From NCBI RefSeq assembly GCF_029436685.1, contig NZ_JAROCY010000029.1:1-40516 (forward strand): a stretch of 40,516 bases of DNA, in the 5' to 3' direction. Of the stretch, positions 1 to 7,502 are shown piece by piece (the stretch's first letter is position 1; every line of letters begins with the position of its first letter). Source of the stretch: Novosphingobium cyanobacteriorum (GTDB taxonomy: Bacteria > Pseudomonadota > Alphaproteobacteria > Sphingomonadales > Sphingomonadaceae). Both the position numbers and the translations under genes were made by a program. The notes beneath the pieces were generated by a model. That model searched no databases and had not been told where the DNA came from. It saw nothing but the letters and a program-made list of their open reading frames with translations.

Positions 1-69
1 AATTGTCGCTCGACGGTTGCTCCTCGCAACAGCAAATGGTAGCCAGAATTCACCAACCGGCGCGGCCAC

Positions 70-742
70 CTATCGGCCATCAAAATTGACGCCGACCGGA
101 CACCGTAATCGTCGCGCTACAATTTGCGCGATCTCTTGCTGGGTCGCACCATCGCGAAAACCATCGACGGCGCGCAGCATTCGCTTCGCGCGGGCGCGCT
201 GCTGCGGCGTTAGCCGCGTGTCGGGCGGGATAGCTCGGCGATGAATTGCGGAAAGCAGGCGGTGCAGCGCTTCGAGCCTGCCGAAGCCGTCGCGGTCGAG
301 CGGAATGACGGCGGCGGCGGGCGCAGCAACCGCCGCCAGCACTTGCAACCGTTCGCCGTTGCCGAGATCGAGCAGCGAGTGAACGCCTTCCAGGTCGATT
401 TGCATGACGGCTGCGGGCGGAAGCTGTTTTCCGTCACCGTGCCGAGCGAGGCAGGATGGCGCCGACGCGAGGATGACGACGCTGGTGTCGTCCTCAGGCA
501 GCCAGAAGATCGACGCCGCCGACTGATCGGGAAATGGATCGACCGCGAAATCGCAACCTCCATCGCTCGCGGATGCTTTTCGCGAGCGCGTCGCCGTCGG
601 CGCCCTTCGCCGACAGGGCCTCAAAGTCGCTGTTATAGGCTTCGTTTCTGCGCAGCCACTCCCATGCGAGGCCCGATGCGGTCAGCTTCTCGACGTGGTC
701 GTAATGGGCTGCGGAACGCCAATTCGACGCGTCGGGCAGCAT
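70..742 (-). pseudogene. DUF6499-DUF2285 family regulator-like protein, frameshifted
   Basis: Two overlapping reading frames encode the two halves of one protein. The first (start ATG at 742, preceded by a strong GGGGAGAAGG ribosome site) carries the N-terminal DUF6499-type segment with the pattern ASGLAWEWLRRNEAYNSDF. The second frame carries the DUF2285 C-terminus with LTPQQRARAKRMLRAVDG and GATQQEIAQIV, ending at 70. The natural reading WRLRF to AVDPFPDQSA is restored by dropping one base around 548-562, so a single-base insertion breaks the gene. This family is normally one continuous protein of roughly 220 residues, found in alphaproteobacterial plasmids and integrative elements beside replication and transfer genes; its biochemical role is not established. 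It heads the minus-strand backbone. A sequencing error is an alternative to true inactivation. Confidence 0.7.
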
Positions 743-844
743 GATCCTTCTCCCCTTATCAATCGATTGCGGGAAGATCAGGATTCCCGGATGGGTTGAC
801 TTGCGGAAGTTGGAATCTCGGCACCGGGTGATGCCGAAATGGCA

Positions 845-1123
845 TCACGGCTCAGTGGGATTGACCTTGCCCAGCAATTCTCGATAGCCGCTCTCGGACA
901 TCCACTTGGCGCGCGCCAGGTGAGCGGCGTGAATTTTCTGGCACCTTTGCGGATCGTCATTGGCGTCGAGACCGAACAGGACCTGGACAACCTCGCGCCA
1001 ATCCGCGCCGTCGCGCTCGGCGTCGAGCAGACGCAAGTACAGGACCATATGCTCACGGTCGTAGGACGTGAGCTGAGGGCCTGGCGGCGGTTCATCCAAG
1101 AAAGTCGGTGTCGAGCGCTCCAT
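845..1123 (-). CDS. DUF2285-type conserved protein
   Basis: A 92-residue protein with the pattern TSYDREHMVLYLRLLDAERDG, then DWREVVQVLFGLD, then HLARAKWMSESGYRELL. This matches the short DUF2285-type proteins that accompany DUF6499/DUF2285 genes in alphaproteobacterial mobile elements. I chose ATG 1123 because the reading frame can be extended upstream only to a TTG and the conserved part begins just after MERSTPTFLDEPPPGP; no clear ribosome site is visible. Function is unknown; a DNA-binding or regulatory role is often assumed from the context with XRE regulators. It lies downstream of the XRE gene at 1238-1492 in the same direction, so the two may be cotranscribed. Confidence 0.65.
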   Translation of the reverse strand: MERSTPTFLDEPPPGPQLTSYDREHMVLYLRLLDAERDGADWREVVQVLFGLDANDDPQRCQKIHAAHLARAKWMSESGYRELLGKVNPTEP

Positions 1124-1237
1124 CAGCGAAGACCATACTGCCTGATGGTTTCTATGGCCGCAAAATGCACCTCTGTCTTTGATCGAGGACAGGTCTTCCC
1201 CGTACCACACAGGTCGCAGGGCCAATTTTCTTGGCCG

Positions 1238-1492
1238 CTAACGCCGGGGAGATGAACTTCCTGTTTCATGGAGCCGCAGAACACCCTCGCCTTTGTCCGT
1301 GGACAGGAGGAGTATTCCAGCGCGTTCAAGAGCCCGGCGCACCTGATCCCGCGTCGTCTCGTACACATCGAGCCCGCTTTCGGATTCGAGGCGCTTGAGC
1401 GCGGTCAGCGATACCTGGGCCTTGTCAGCGAGCGTCTCCTGTGTCCAACCCAGCAACGCGCGTGCGGCCCGCGATTGTCGGGCGGTGATCAT
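1238..1492 (-). CDS. XRE-family helix-turn-helix transcriptional regulator
   Basis: An 84-residue protein whose residues about 1-60 form a classic Cro/CI-type HTH: MITARQSRAARALLGWTQ, then ETLADKAQVSLTALKRLESE as the helix-turn-helix pair. The short C-terminal tail (about residues 60-84) resembles the small regulators of phage and ICE control regions. The ATG at 1492 has a GGAGG ribosome site about 9 nt upstream. A perfect 20-bp palindrome spans the start codon, which suggests autorepression. It probably controls the mobile-element backbone genes next to it, including the DUF2285-type gene downstream. Targets cannot be read from sequence. Confidence 0.8.
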   Translation of the reverse strand: MITARQSRAARALLGWTQETLADKAQVSLTALKRLESESGLDVYETTRDQVRRALERAGILLLSTDKGEGVLRLHETGSSSPRR

Positions 1493-1503
1493 GCATGATC
1501 ACC
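1484..1503. promoter_or_regulatory. 20-bp perfect palindrome, probable operator of the XRE regulator
   Basis: The sequence GGTGATCATGCATGATCACC is its own reverse complement over 20 bp and covers the start codon of the XRE gene at 1492. XRE repressors bind dyad-symmetric sites, so this is most simply an autoregulatory operator. Function is inferred; only the symmetry is seen. Confidence 0.6.
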
Positions 1504-1650
1504 TCCCACCGGGCAAAACGCACTTGCCAGAACTACGGCTATTTTAGTCGCTCTTGCTTTCAACGCCACCTGAATTCGGCGGCAGTGGCGTTCGTATTCT
1601 CGATTTTCGCGGCCGTTCGCGCCGAACTGATTCGGTCGGCGGCGAAGGGC

Positions 1651-1674
1651 GGCCCCGGCCTTCCGGCCGGGGCC
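1651..1674. terminator. GC-rich hairpin after the DUF736 gene
   Basis: A 10-bp perfect stem GGCCCCGGCC (1651-1660) with loop TTCC pairs with 1665-1674. It lies 12 nt beyond the stop of the minus-strand DUF736 gene. No T-run follows on the minus strand, so it may act as a 3'-end stabiliser rather than a classical terminator. Confidence 0.4.
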
Positions 1675-1686
1675 TTGCTCCGGGGC

Positions 1687-2013
1687 TCAGTCGCCCCGGC
1701 GCCCGTTGGGGCGGGACCAGATGAGCGAGTAGCCCTCGCCGTCCTCGTCGTCGAAGAGGTTGGCGTAGATCGGGGCGTTGAAGCTCGGATCGTCGAGCTT
1801 GAGACCCAGGTAGTCGCGGCCCTCGTTGGAGCGCTTGGACCAGGCGGCGCCGATTTCGGCGCGGCCGACCAGCACGCGGTGGCTGGGGGCGTTTTCGCCG
1901 GTGGCGCGCAGGTCGGGGACGATGCGCACGCCCTTGGCCTGGACGCTGAGGGTGACGATTTCGCCGGTGAACTCGTTCGAGCCGGACTTCTTGAAGGTGC
2001 CGATGGTCGCCAT
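1687..2013 (-). CDS. DUF736 family protein
   Basis: A 108-residue protein matching DUF736 from end to end: MATIGTFKKSGSNEFTGEI at the start, QAKGVRIVPD, then EIGAAWSKRSNEGRDYLGLK, and an acidic ANLFDDEDGEGYSLIWSRPN near the end. DUF736 proteins are small, possibly OB-fold-like, and are a hallmark of alphaproteobacterial plasmids and ICEs, usually near transfer and single-strand DNA handling genes; their exact role is unknown. The ATG at 2013 has a GGAG ribosome site about 8 nt upstream. The longer reading frame upstream to 2205 is arginine-rich and not conserved in style, so I rejected it. Confidence 0.85.
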   Translation of the reverse strand: MATIGTFKKSGSNEFTGEIVTLSVQAKGVRIVPDLRATGENAPSHRVLVGRAEIGAAWSKRSNEGRDYLGLKLDDPSFNAPIYANLFDDEDGEGYSLIWSRPNGRRGD

Positions 2014-2587
2014 GGTAAGTCTCCGTTTTCCGTTTCGAGCCCGCACCATGCGGCCTCGATGGCGATCGACCGGCCGGAGGCGACCGACGACGCATCGCTT
2101 GCGACCGAAGCGAAGCGGAGGACGGCGGGGGCGGACTTTGTTGCCTCGCGAGGAATGACGGCGAAGCCGGAAGGGGAAGAAAGTCGGACGCCGCCGTTGC
2201 GGCATAGGCGGTCGAGGCGTCAGCCGTCCTTCGGCCAGATCAGCCCATTGGAGAGGTCGCTTGGAGCGCTCGGGGACGGAGTTTGAACGGAGGCAATGGC
2301 GGTCCCGCGCAACTCGAAAGACGCTCTGAAGCGTTGAATCTCCGGCATCGTCTATCCGCCGTCAGGCAGGCGAGCGCCTTACCCGTCGCAGTGCTCCTTC
2401 CCGGCAACGCCCGCTACCGCGCGCCGGTCGTCGAGATCGGACAACGCCGCAAATCCGTGCGTGATCGGCTGAGGCCGTCACATCCCGGCTTGCGCCGATC
2501 TGCGCAAACTGCCGTTTCGCCAACTTCTGCCGACGGGGCTGGCGCCGCTATGGTCATGCCTGGACCCAACAACGGCAACGAAGGCCG
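2014..2587. other. 574-bp intergenic stretch, no gene supported
   Basis: This GC-rich stretch lies between the DUF736 start and the end of the membrane-protein gene. It holds reading frames on both strands (for example a plus-strand frame at 2283-2747 running antisense into the membrane gene), but none has recognisable domains or a convincing ribosome site. The segment about 2105-2165 resembles the leader of the DUF2493 gene (about 6240-6295): both contain a CGCCGTCCTCCGC-like block on the minus strand. It probably contains the promoter and long leader of DUF736. Confidence 0.5.
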
Positions 2588-3028
2588 TCAGGCCCGGGCA
2601 AGTCTCGAAGCCGGAGGGGTGGCGGCCGCCATTGCCGTTACGCGCATGAATGCAGTCGCGCCGACAGCAACAGCGCCGATGATCGAGAAAACGACCTGCC
2701 AGACCTCGGAAGGCATGGTGTGTTTCACGATGCCGTGGGTGGCGTGATAGCCCGCGAGCGCCGCCGGCGCGACGAACGCGAGCGCGATCAGCAGCCGAGC
2801 CCAAACCGGCTGAATGACGTTTAGCAGGAATTGGCCGAGACCGAGCGTGAGCGCCGCGCCGCCGAGGCCGACGATGACCGCGCCGGGCAAGCCGGCGCCT
2901 GTATGATACGCCCACAGGGCCGCAGTGACGCCGGCGAAGAACGGCAGCGCGAACACGGCGAGGGTGAACAGCAGCCAGCAGAAAAAGCCGATTGCTGCGA
3001 CGGATAGGAGTATGCCGAAAATGATCAT
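2588..3028 (-). CDS. small multi-pass membrane protein of the mobile-element backbone
   Basis: A 146-residue, strongly hydrophobic protein. Likely membrane segments lie at about residues 2-34 (one or two helices, MIIFGILLSVAAIGFFCWLL then FTLAVFALPFFAGV), 47-70 (GAVIVGLGGAALTLGLGQFLL), 76-95 (ARLLIALAFVAPAALAGY) and 108-130. The ATG at 3028 has GGAG about 8 nt upstream; the frame extends further upstream to 3259 but the hydrophobic protein and ribosome site favour this start. No domain with known function is recognisable. Similar small membrane proteins occur between DUF736 and replication/transfer genes in sphingomonad plasmids (recollection, not checked). Function unknown. Confidence 0.65.
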   Translation of the reverse strand: MIIFGILLSVAAIGFFCWLLFTLAVFALPFFAGVTAALWAYHTGAGLPGAVIVGLGGAALTLGLGQFLLNVIQPVWARLLIALAFVAPAALAGYHATHGIVKHTMPSEVWQVVFSIIGAVAVGATAFMRVTAMAAATPPASRLARA

Positions 3029-3170
3029 GGTGGGGGCTCCCGAAAGAAATGCTCTGACGGTTGCGCCTTCCACCACCACCATGGCGCAGCTCCAATCATA
3101 GCAAAAGACGAAACGCTGCGGGAGTGGAAACCGGCGAGGTTCCCACTCGCCGCGCAATGACCTTCGCGCC

Positions 3171-3338
3171 TCATGGTGCGAAGGGATCGATTTCGCGGAC
3201 GATCGCGGAAAGTTCGCCATCGTATTCGCTGGCGGGTGCGACCGACAGCGTGCCGTCACCGGCGCGGAAGATGACGATGACGGACATCAGCGTGGTCGCG
3301 AGGCTGAAAGCGAAGGCGTGAGCGTCGTTGAGGGACAT
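3171..3338 (-). CDS. hypothetical 55-residue protein
   Basis: A short reading frame MSLNDAHAFAFSLATTLMSV followed by IVIFRAGDGTLSVAPASEYDG and ending EIDPFAP. The ATG at 3338 is preceded by AGGAG about 9 nt upstream. Residues about 7-28 are moderately hydrophobic but include polar residues, and I recognise no domain. It lies between the membrane protein gene and the AT-richer cassette and shares their direction. It is supported by the ribosome site and by codon use like the neighbours, not by homology I can name. Confidence 0.5.
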   Translation of the reverse strand: MSLNDAHAFAFSLATTLMSVIVIFRAGDGTLSVAPASEYDGELSAIVREIDPFAP

Positions 3339-3722
3339 CGATCCGGCTCCTGTTTCGAGCGGAGGACCATCCCCCGCTGACAGGCGCCCGATGTGTTCGG
3401 CCGGTGGCCGCAATCACCGCGCAGGCGAAGCCAAAGCGGCGGCACGCTTCGCGTAGTCCGACCCTTTATGGGTTGATGGCGTCAGGCCATCGGCTGAACC
3501 AAGGAATTGCGCTGATGAAGCGGGGGTGCTTCGGAAAAAAGGACCATTGAGGCGTTGTAACCTACCAGCAGCGACCGCGTGATCGGATGAATTTTGGACT
3601 CTGCTGCCGATAGTCGACGTAGATGCGTACCTCGTACTTGGAACAGAAGCGCTGACGAGCCGGCTACCGGAAAACAGGCATATAATTTTCTGCGAGTGGA
3701 ATACACGCGGTCACTCAAGCAG
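3339..3722. other. 384-bp stretch between backbone and cargo cassette
   Basis: No convincing gene. Base composition drops from GC-rich on the left to visibly AT-richer from about 3500 onward, which marks the edge of the 3723-5003 cassette. A minus-strand frame of 78 codons (3482-3718) has no domain and no good ribosome site. I did not find an obvious integrase site or inverted repeat here. Confidence 0.4.
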
Positions 3723-4607
3723 CTACTTTATAGCAAAAATTGCCAGAATAAGGCCAGTAAGCGCAATAACAAATGAAATCAATTTGTTGTCGGCGATCCA
3801 CTCCAGTCCCGTTCGCAGGCTGCCTCCGTGCATCTGCCACCAAGTCGTATTCGTGAGCAATTGCTTATTGTGGGCTCGCTCCGCAATGTTAGCGAGCACG
3901 TCCACCTTGCGAAGCGTAGACTGATGCAATCCAACATAATTGCCGTCGATAAAGGCTTGCGCCTCCTCCGCGCCGGTCATCATGTCTCGCGGCTGAATCT
4001 GGTTTTTCTCAATCAGTTTTTCAAGCCGTGAATGGCCGATGTAGGCCACGCCATAAATGTCGATAAGAATGCGGGAGAGGTCGAATTTTTTGGCGTCTTC
4101 AACCATTACCGGGGTGCCGCCTAGGACCTGATAACGGTGATCTATTGCGGCGAACCCATAGTTAATATCGCGCATATTCCAATGGAGATACTTCATACCG
4201 CGATGGGCGCCGAGATGTTGATAGTAGGCGTCTAGCATGTGTCGCTCGAGTTCGTCGTACCGCGCCTCAATTTCGGCGAACGGCACCTGAAGGCGTTCGG
4301 CTACCTGATGGATCGAAAAGGAATGGGTCTGCGCACTGTCTAGGCTGCGAACGGCGAGCGAGGTGATGCGCGGCGAAGCTCCGTTTGGTCGGTCGTAGAA
4401 GCTTTCGCATGAATAGTGGATTACCCATACATTTGAACGATCGGAGAACAAATTTTCGAGGCGCTGGCGCGCTTCCTTCTGCCGCTTGGGGTTTGGCGCA
4501 GTTTTCGGTTTCTTCTTTGGCGCTTTGACGGGCGCGTTGTCGGCTGGGGGTGCTGCCGCGCCGGATGCGCTTTGGGCCGGAGAGTCTTTCGCTTCAGCAA
4601 TCATCAT
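3723..4607 (-). CDS. uncharacterised protein with C-terminal membrane anchor, possible degenerate exonuclease fold
   Basis: A 294-residue protein. Residues 1-45 are low-complexity Ala/Pro then Lys-rich (APKKKPKTAPNPKRQKEARQ). Residues about 58-245 form a globular domain: WVIHYSCESFYD, then ITSLAVRSL, FSIHQVAE, KYLHWNMRDINYGF, and finally GLHQSTLRKVDVLANI. The order of a beta hairpin with an acidic residue, a middle N-containing helix and a late H...D helix recalls DEDDh exonucleases, but the key aspartates are not in place (SCES instead of DxET; K where the last D should be), so any such relation is weak and would imply loss of catalysis. Residues about 276-292 (LISFVIALTGLILAIFAI) form one membrane segment at the very C-terminus. 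It lies 33 nt downstream of the HTH gene in the same direction and is AT-richer than the backbone. Function unknown; a membrane-associated defence role is a guess from its cargo position. Confidence 0.6.
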   Translation of the reverse strand: MMIAEAKDSPAQSASGAAAPPADNAPVKAPKKKPKTAPNPKRQKEARQRLENLFSDRSNVWVIHYSCESFYDRPNGASPRITSLAVRSLDSAQTHSFSIHQVAERLQVPFAEIEARYDELERHMLDAYYQHLGAHRGMKYLHWNMRDINYGFAAIDHRYQVLGGTPVMVEDAKKFDLSRILIDIYGVAYIGHSRLEKLIEKNQIQPRDMMTGAEEAQAFIDGNYVGLHQSTLRKVDVLANIAERAHNKQLLTNTTWWQMHGGSLRTGLEWIADNKLISFVIALTGLILAIFAIK

Positions 4608-4640
4608 AGGCCTCGTTCAGATCTTTCACAGTCGAGGAGA

Positions 4641-5003
4641 TCATTTGCGAAGCACGTTGCTCACCGTTGCCTGGCTCACCCCTGTCCGCCTCGCGATTTC
4701 GGATTGAGTCATCCTGCCAGCGGCCAAGCGCTTTATGAGTGCGTTTCTCGTGTCCTTAGAAACGCTTTCAGGATCGAACAACGTACTTTCGTGAAAGCTA
4801 CCATCCACGCTGCGGCGCGAGGTTTGGACAACCCCGTTGCTTTTGCGGACGGTCGCGACCAGTAGGCCGTCGGAATACTCGATGCTGAATGTGTCCTTGG
4901 TGGATACTGGTCCGGTTATCCCAATCGAGTTGAGAGCTTCCGGCACCGATGACATTTTTGGGGTGCGGGTGACTGACCTTGAAGCGGAATCCTTCTTGCC
5001 CAT
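4641..5003 (-). CDS. small protein with C-terminal helix-turn-helix
   Basis: A 120-residue protein beginning MGKKDSASRSV. The first 80 residues show a small beta-rich pattern (FSIEYSDGLLVATVRKSNGV). The last 40 residues carry a clear DNA-binding helix-turn-helix: RLAAGRMTQSEIARRTGVSQ followed by ATVSNVLRK, as in LacI/XRE-type heads but at the C-terminus. I chose ATG 5003 because GGAG lies about 7 nt upstream; the frame can be extended to 5039 without a better site. It precedes the membrane-anchored protein gene by 33 nt and probably regulates the pair. Composition is AT-richer than the flanks, consistent with transferred cargo. Confidence 0.65.
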   Translation of the reverse strand: MGKKDSASRSVTRTPKMSSVPEALNSIGITGPVSTKDTFSIEYSDGLLVATVRKSNGVVQTSRRSVDGSFHESTLFDPESVSKDTRNALIKRLAAGRMTQSEIARRTGVSQATVSNVLRK

Positions 5004-5217
5004 TGAAATCTCCGTTATCATCAAATACGCAGTATACACAGAATTCTATTACGTCAATGCGACGAGTTTCAATGCGAAAGAATTTTTCCGACCCTGCTAA
5101 TGCGCCGCTTTGCGAGGTGCAAATGTGGGTGAATGCCATGTTTCAGCGGAATCTGTCATTTATACCCGGCGCGCTGAACCTCATGGGTTAGATAGGCTGC
5201 ACGCGGCTTTGCGGCGT

Positions 5218-6144
5218 TCACGCACCTCCTTTGTCGAACCGATACACCGGGATTCCCATCTTGCGGGCCTTGTCGGCGAGATTGTCCTGGATGCCGGTGC
5301 CGGGGAAGATGATGACGCCGATCGGCAGGACGGCCAGCATTTGATCGTTGCGCTTGAATGGCGCGGCCTTGGCGTGCTTGGTCCAGTCGGGCTTGAAGGC
5401 TATCTGCGGAACTTTGCGAATGTCGGCCCAACGCGCGGCGATCTTCTCGGCGCCTTTGGGCGAACCGCCGTGCATCAGCACCATATCGGGGTGCTTGGCG
5501 CGGATTTGATCGAGCTTGGCCCAGATCAACTTGTGATCGACGCTGTCGCCGCCGGAGAAGGCGATCTTTGGCCCTGCGGGAATGAGCACCTCGTTCTCGG
5601 CGCGGCGTTTGGCGGCGAGGAAGTCGCGGCTGTCGATCATGGCCGAAGTCAGGTTGCGATGGTTGACCTTGGAGCCGGTGCGCGGTTTCCAGCTCGATCC
5701 GGTTTGCCGCTCGAAGTGATCGGCGGCCTGGTCGCGCATCAGTTCGAAGGCGTCGCGGCGTTCGAGGAGCGTCTGGCCCTGGGCGATGAGGCGTTCGAGT
5801 TCGACCGATTTCACCTCGCTGCCGTCCTGTTCGCTTTGGAGGCGGCGCTGCGACTGCTCGTTGACGTCGAGTTCGCGCTCGATCCTGTCCGTGGCGCGGT
5901 GGAAGAGGTTGACGGTCGACCAGAGGAGATCGTCGAGGTCGGGTTCGAGGCGCGTGTCCTCCATGGTCGAGATCAGGGCGTCGAAGATGTCGGCGATGGC
6001 GCCGGCGACGCGATTGCCGTCGGGCAGTGGACGGGGGTCTGGTTCGTCCTCGAAGGGGCGGTAGCCATAGAGCTGAAGTTCGGTCAGCACGTGGTCGGTC
6101 GGCGAAGAGGCGTGGTGCGGTTCGAAGTCTTCGTGCTCGCTCAT
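5218..6144 (-). CDS. DUF2493 (SLOG-superfamily) protein
   Basis: A 308-residue protein. Residues about 1-180 are an acidic, helical region (EPDLDDLLWSTVNLFHRATD and a Gln/Glu-rich stretch likely to be coiled coil). Residues about 190-305 form the DUF2493 domain: IAFSGGDSVDH, then MVLMHGGSPKGAEKIAARWA, then VGVIIFPGTGIQDNLADKA-like and IPVYRF. DUF2493 belongs to the SLOG/YspA-type Rossmannoid folds thought to bind nucleotides or nucleotide-derived ligands. The glycine-rich GGSPKGAE loop is intact. The ATG at 6144 has GGAG about 9 nt upstream. In alphaproteobacterial plasmids it sits beside the Toprim and strawberry-notch genes as here; the role in the element is unknown. Confidence 0.85.
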   Translation of the reverse strand: MSEHEDFEPHHASSPTDHVLTELQLYGYRPFEDEPDPRPLPDGNRVAGAIADIFDALISTMEDTRLEPDLDDLLWSTVNLFHRATDRIERELDVNEQSQRRLQSEQDGSEVKSVELERLIAQGQTLLERRDAFELMRDQAADHFERQTGSSWKPRTGSKVNHRNLTSAMIDSRDFLAAKRRAENEVLIPAGPKIAFSGGDSVDHKLIWAKLDQIRAKHPDMVLMHGGSPKGAEKIAARWADIRKVPQIAFKPDWTKHAKAAPFKRNDQMLAVLPIGVIIFPGTGIQDNLADKARKMGIPVYRFDKGGA

Positions 6145-6464
6145 GGGATGCTCCGTCGATGGGACCGCGACCGTCGCGGCCTTGTGGCGACGAAAGCCCA
6201 CGGGCGGTATGGCCCTGCACCCGGCGCAAAGCGCCGGGCCGGAGCGCAGCGGAGGATGGCGGAGGACGGCTATTTTGTTTCGCGATGGAAAGCGGCTCGC
6301 CAGAGACGCGTCGGAAAATAGTCGGCCGCAGCCATTGCCGGGACAGGCCGCTTGTGGGCCGCTCGCCCTCTCAAAGGCCGAGGCGCGGTCCTCTCTTCGA
6401 CGGGTCAAAGCATCGATGCGGGCGCGATCGACGCACGGATTTAACGCCGCTCCCCGCTTCCGAC
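6145..6464. other. 320-bp intergenic leader with hairpin
   Basis: No gene supported. It contains a perfect 8-bp hairpin CCCGGCGC-AAA-GCGCCGGG at 6220-6238 and, around 6240-6295, a block similar to the DUF736 leader. It separates the Toprim gene end from the DUF2493 start and probably holds the latter's promoter. Confidence 0.5.
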
Positions 6465-7502
6465 CTATGCTGCCCGTTCCATGAAGCGGGCGACATCCTG
6501 CGGGGCGAGTTGCACCCGGACATTGGCCCGAAGCGCGTCGATGCCAAAGCGCCTGATATCTTCGTTGAAGTCCCCGGATCTCGGCGACAGCGTGATCGCC
6601 TCGATCCCGACCGCGTTCGCTCGTTCGGTCAAAGTCGCCGTCGCCGCGTCCCCCGCTGGATCGTGGTCGCGCACGATATAGAGCCGTCGTAGCGTGTCGG
6701 GAAACAGGATGGCGGCGAGATGGCCTGCGGACAATGCCGCCGCCGTCGCCATGCCGGGCGCCACTTCGCGCACCGACAGCACGTTTTCGATGCCTTCGCC
6801 GGCCGCCATGACATCGCCGGGCAAACCGAAGCGGACCGCGTGCCCGAGAAGCTCGCCCATCGCCTTGCGCGGCGTTTCGATGGGCGCCTTGTCGGAGCCG
6901 TCGGGGGCGAGCCAGGTGCGATGGACGCCGGTGATGTGGCCGGAAAGATCGGTGACGGCGGCGATCAGCGCCGGCCACGTCTCGGTGGGCTCATGCTCAT
7001 CGGGTCGATAAAAGCAGCGGGGATGGAAGCGGAGCTGTCCGGTTCCGTGCAAAGTCGTGATGCCGCGTTTGCGCAAGTACGTTTTTGCAATCGTGCCGCC
7101 GATCGGCTGCGACATGGCGAACAGCCGCCGCGCCGCTTCGGATGAGCCTGGTTGGGTTGGCATGCTCGCTGGCTTCTTCGATTGCGCGCGCTCGTGATGC
7201 TGCAAACTGAGAAAGCGCCGGGCTTCCTCGGCGACATCGGCAAAATCGGTGAGGCCGAGCGATTCGCGGATGACATCAAGCAAGTCGCCATGTTCCAGCG
7301 TCGCGGCGTCCTGCCATTTGCCGGCCTGGCCTTTGGCGGAATCCTTCAGCCGCACGAACATCGAGCGGCCCGGCGTATTGCGGACATCGCCGACCAGCCA
7401 GTAATTGCCCTGGCGGCAGCCTGCGTCGAGATAATGGCGGCACACCGCCTCAGCCTGTCGGCCAAGACGGTGCGCCAGATCGGGAGCGTCGAACCTCGCC
7501 AT
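6465..7502 (-). CDS. Toprim-domain protein, primase-like (plasmid type)
   Basis: A 345-residue protein. Residues about 1-115 include a primase-associated N-terminal region (GNYWLVGDVRNTPGRSMFVRL, then GKWQDAATLEHGDLLDVI). The C-terminal half is a Toprim_3-like domain: VMAAGEGIENVLSV gives the conserved Toprim glutamate and RRLYIVRDHDPAGDAA the DxD-type acidic pair, which coordinate Mg2+ in primases and topoisomerases. A role in primer synthesis or DNA nicking during element replication or conjugation is likely by family. The ATG at 7502 overlaps the stop of the strawberry-notch gene (ATGA), so the two are translationally coupled. I rejected the longer upstream frame to 7610 because of this overlap. 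Confidence 0.85.
   Translation of the reverse strand: MARFDAPDLAHRLGRQAEAVCRHYLDAGCRQGNYWLVGDVRNTPGRSMFVRLKDSAKGQAGKWQDAATLEHGDLLDVIRESLGLTDFADVAEEARRFLSLQHHERAQSKKPASMPTQPGSSEAARRLFAMSQPIGGTIAKTYLRKRGITTLHGTGQLRFHPRCFYRPDEHEPTETWPALIAAVTDLSGHITGVHRTWLAPDGSDKAPIETPRKAMGELLGHAVRFGLPGDVMAAGEGIENVLSVREVAPGMATAAALSAGHLAAILFPDTLRRLYIVRDHDPAGDAATATLTERANAVGIEAITLSPRSGDFNEDIRRFGIDALRANVRVQLAPQDVARFMERAA

Noticed and set aside
5110..6321. 403-codon plus-strand reading frame
   Set aside because: Antisense to the DUF2493 gene, which is well supported.
5218..6978. Extended start for the DUF2493 gene
   Set aside because: The extra N-terminus runs through the Toprim gene in another frame and the leader hairpin; ATG 6144 has a good ribosome site.
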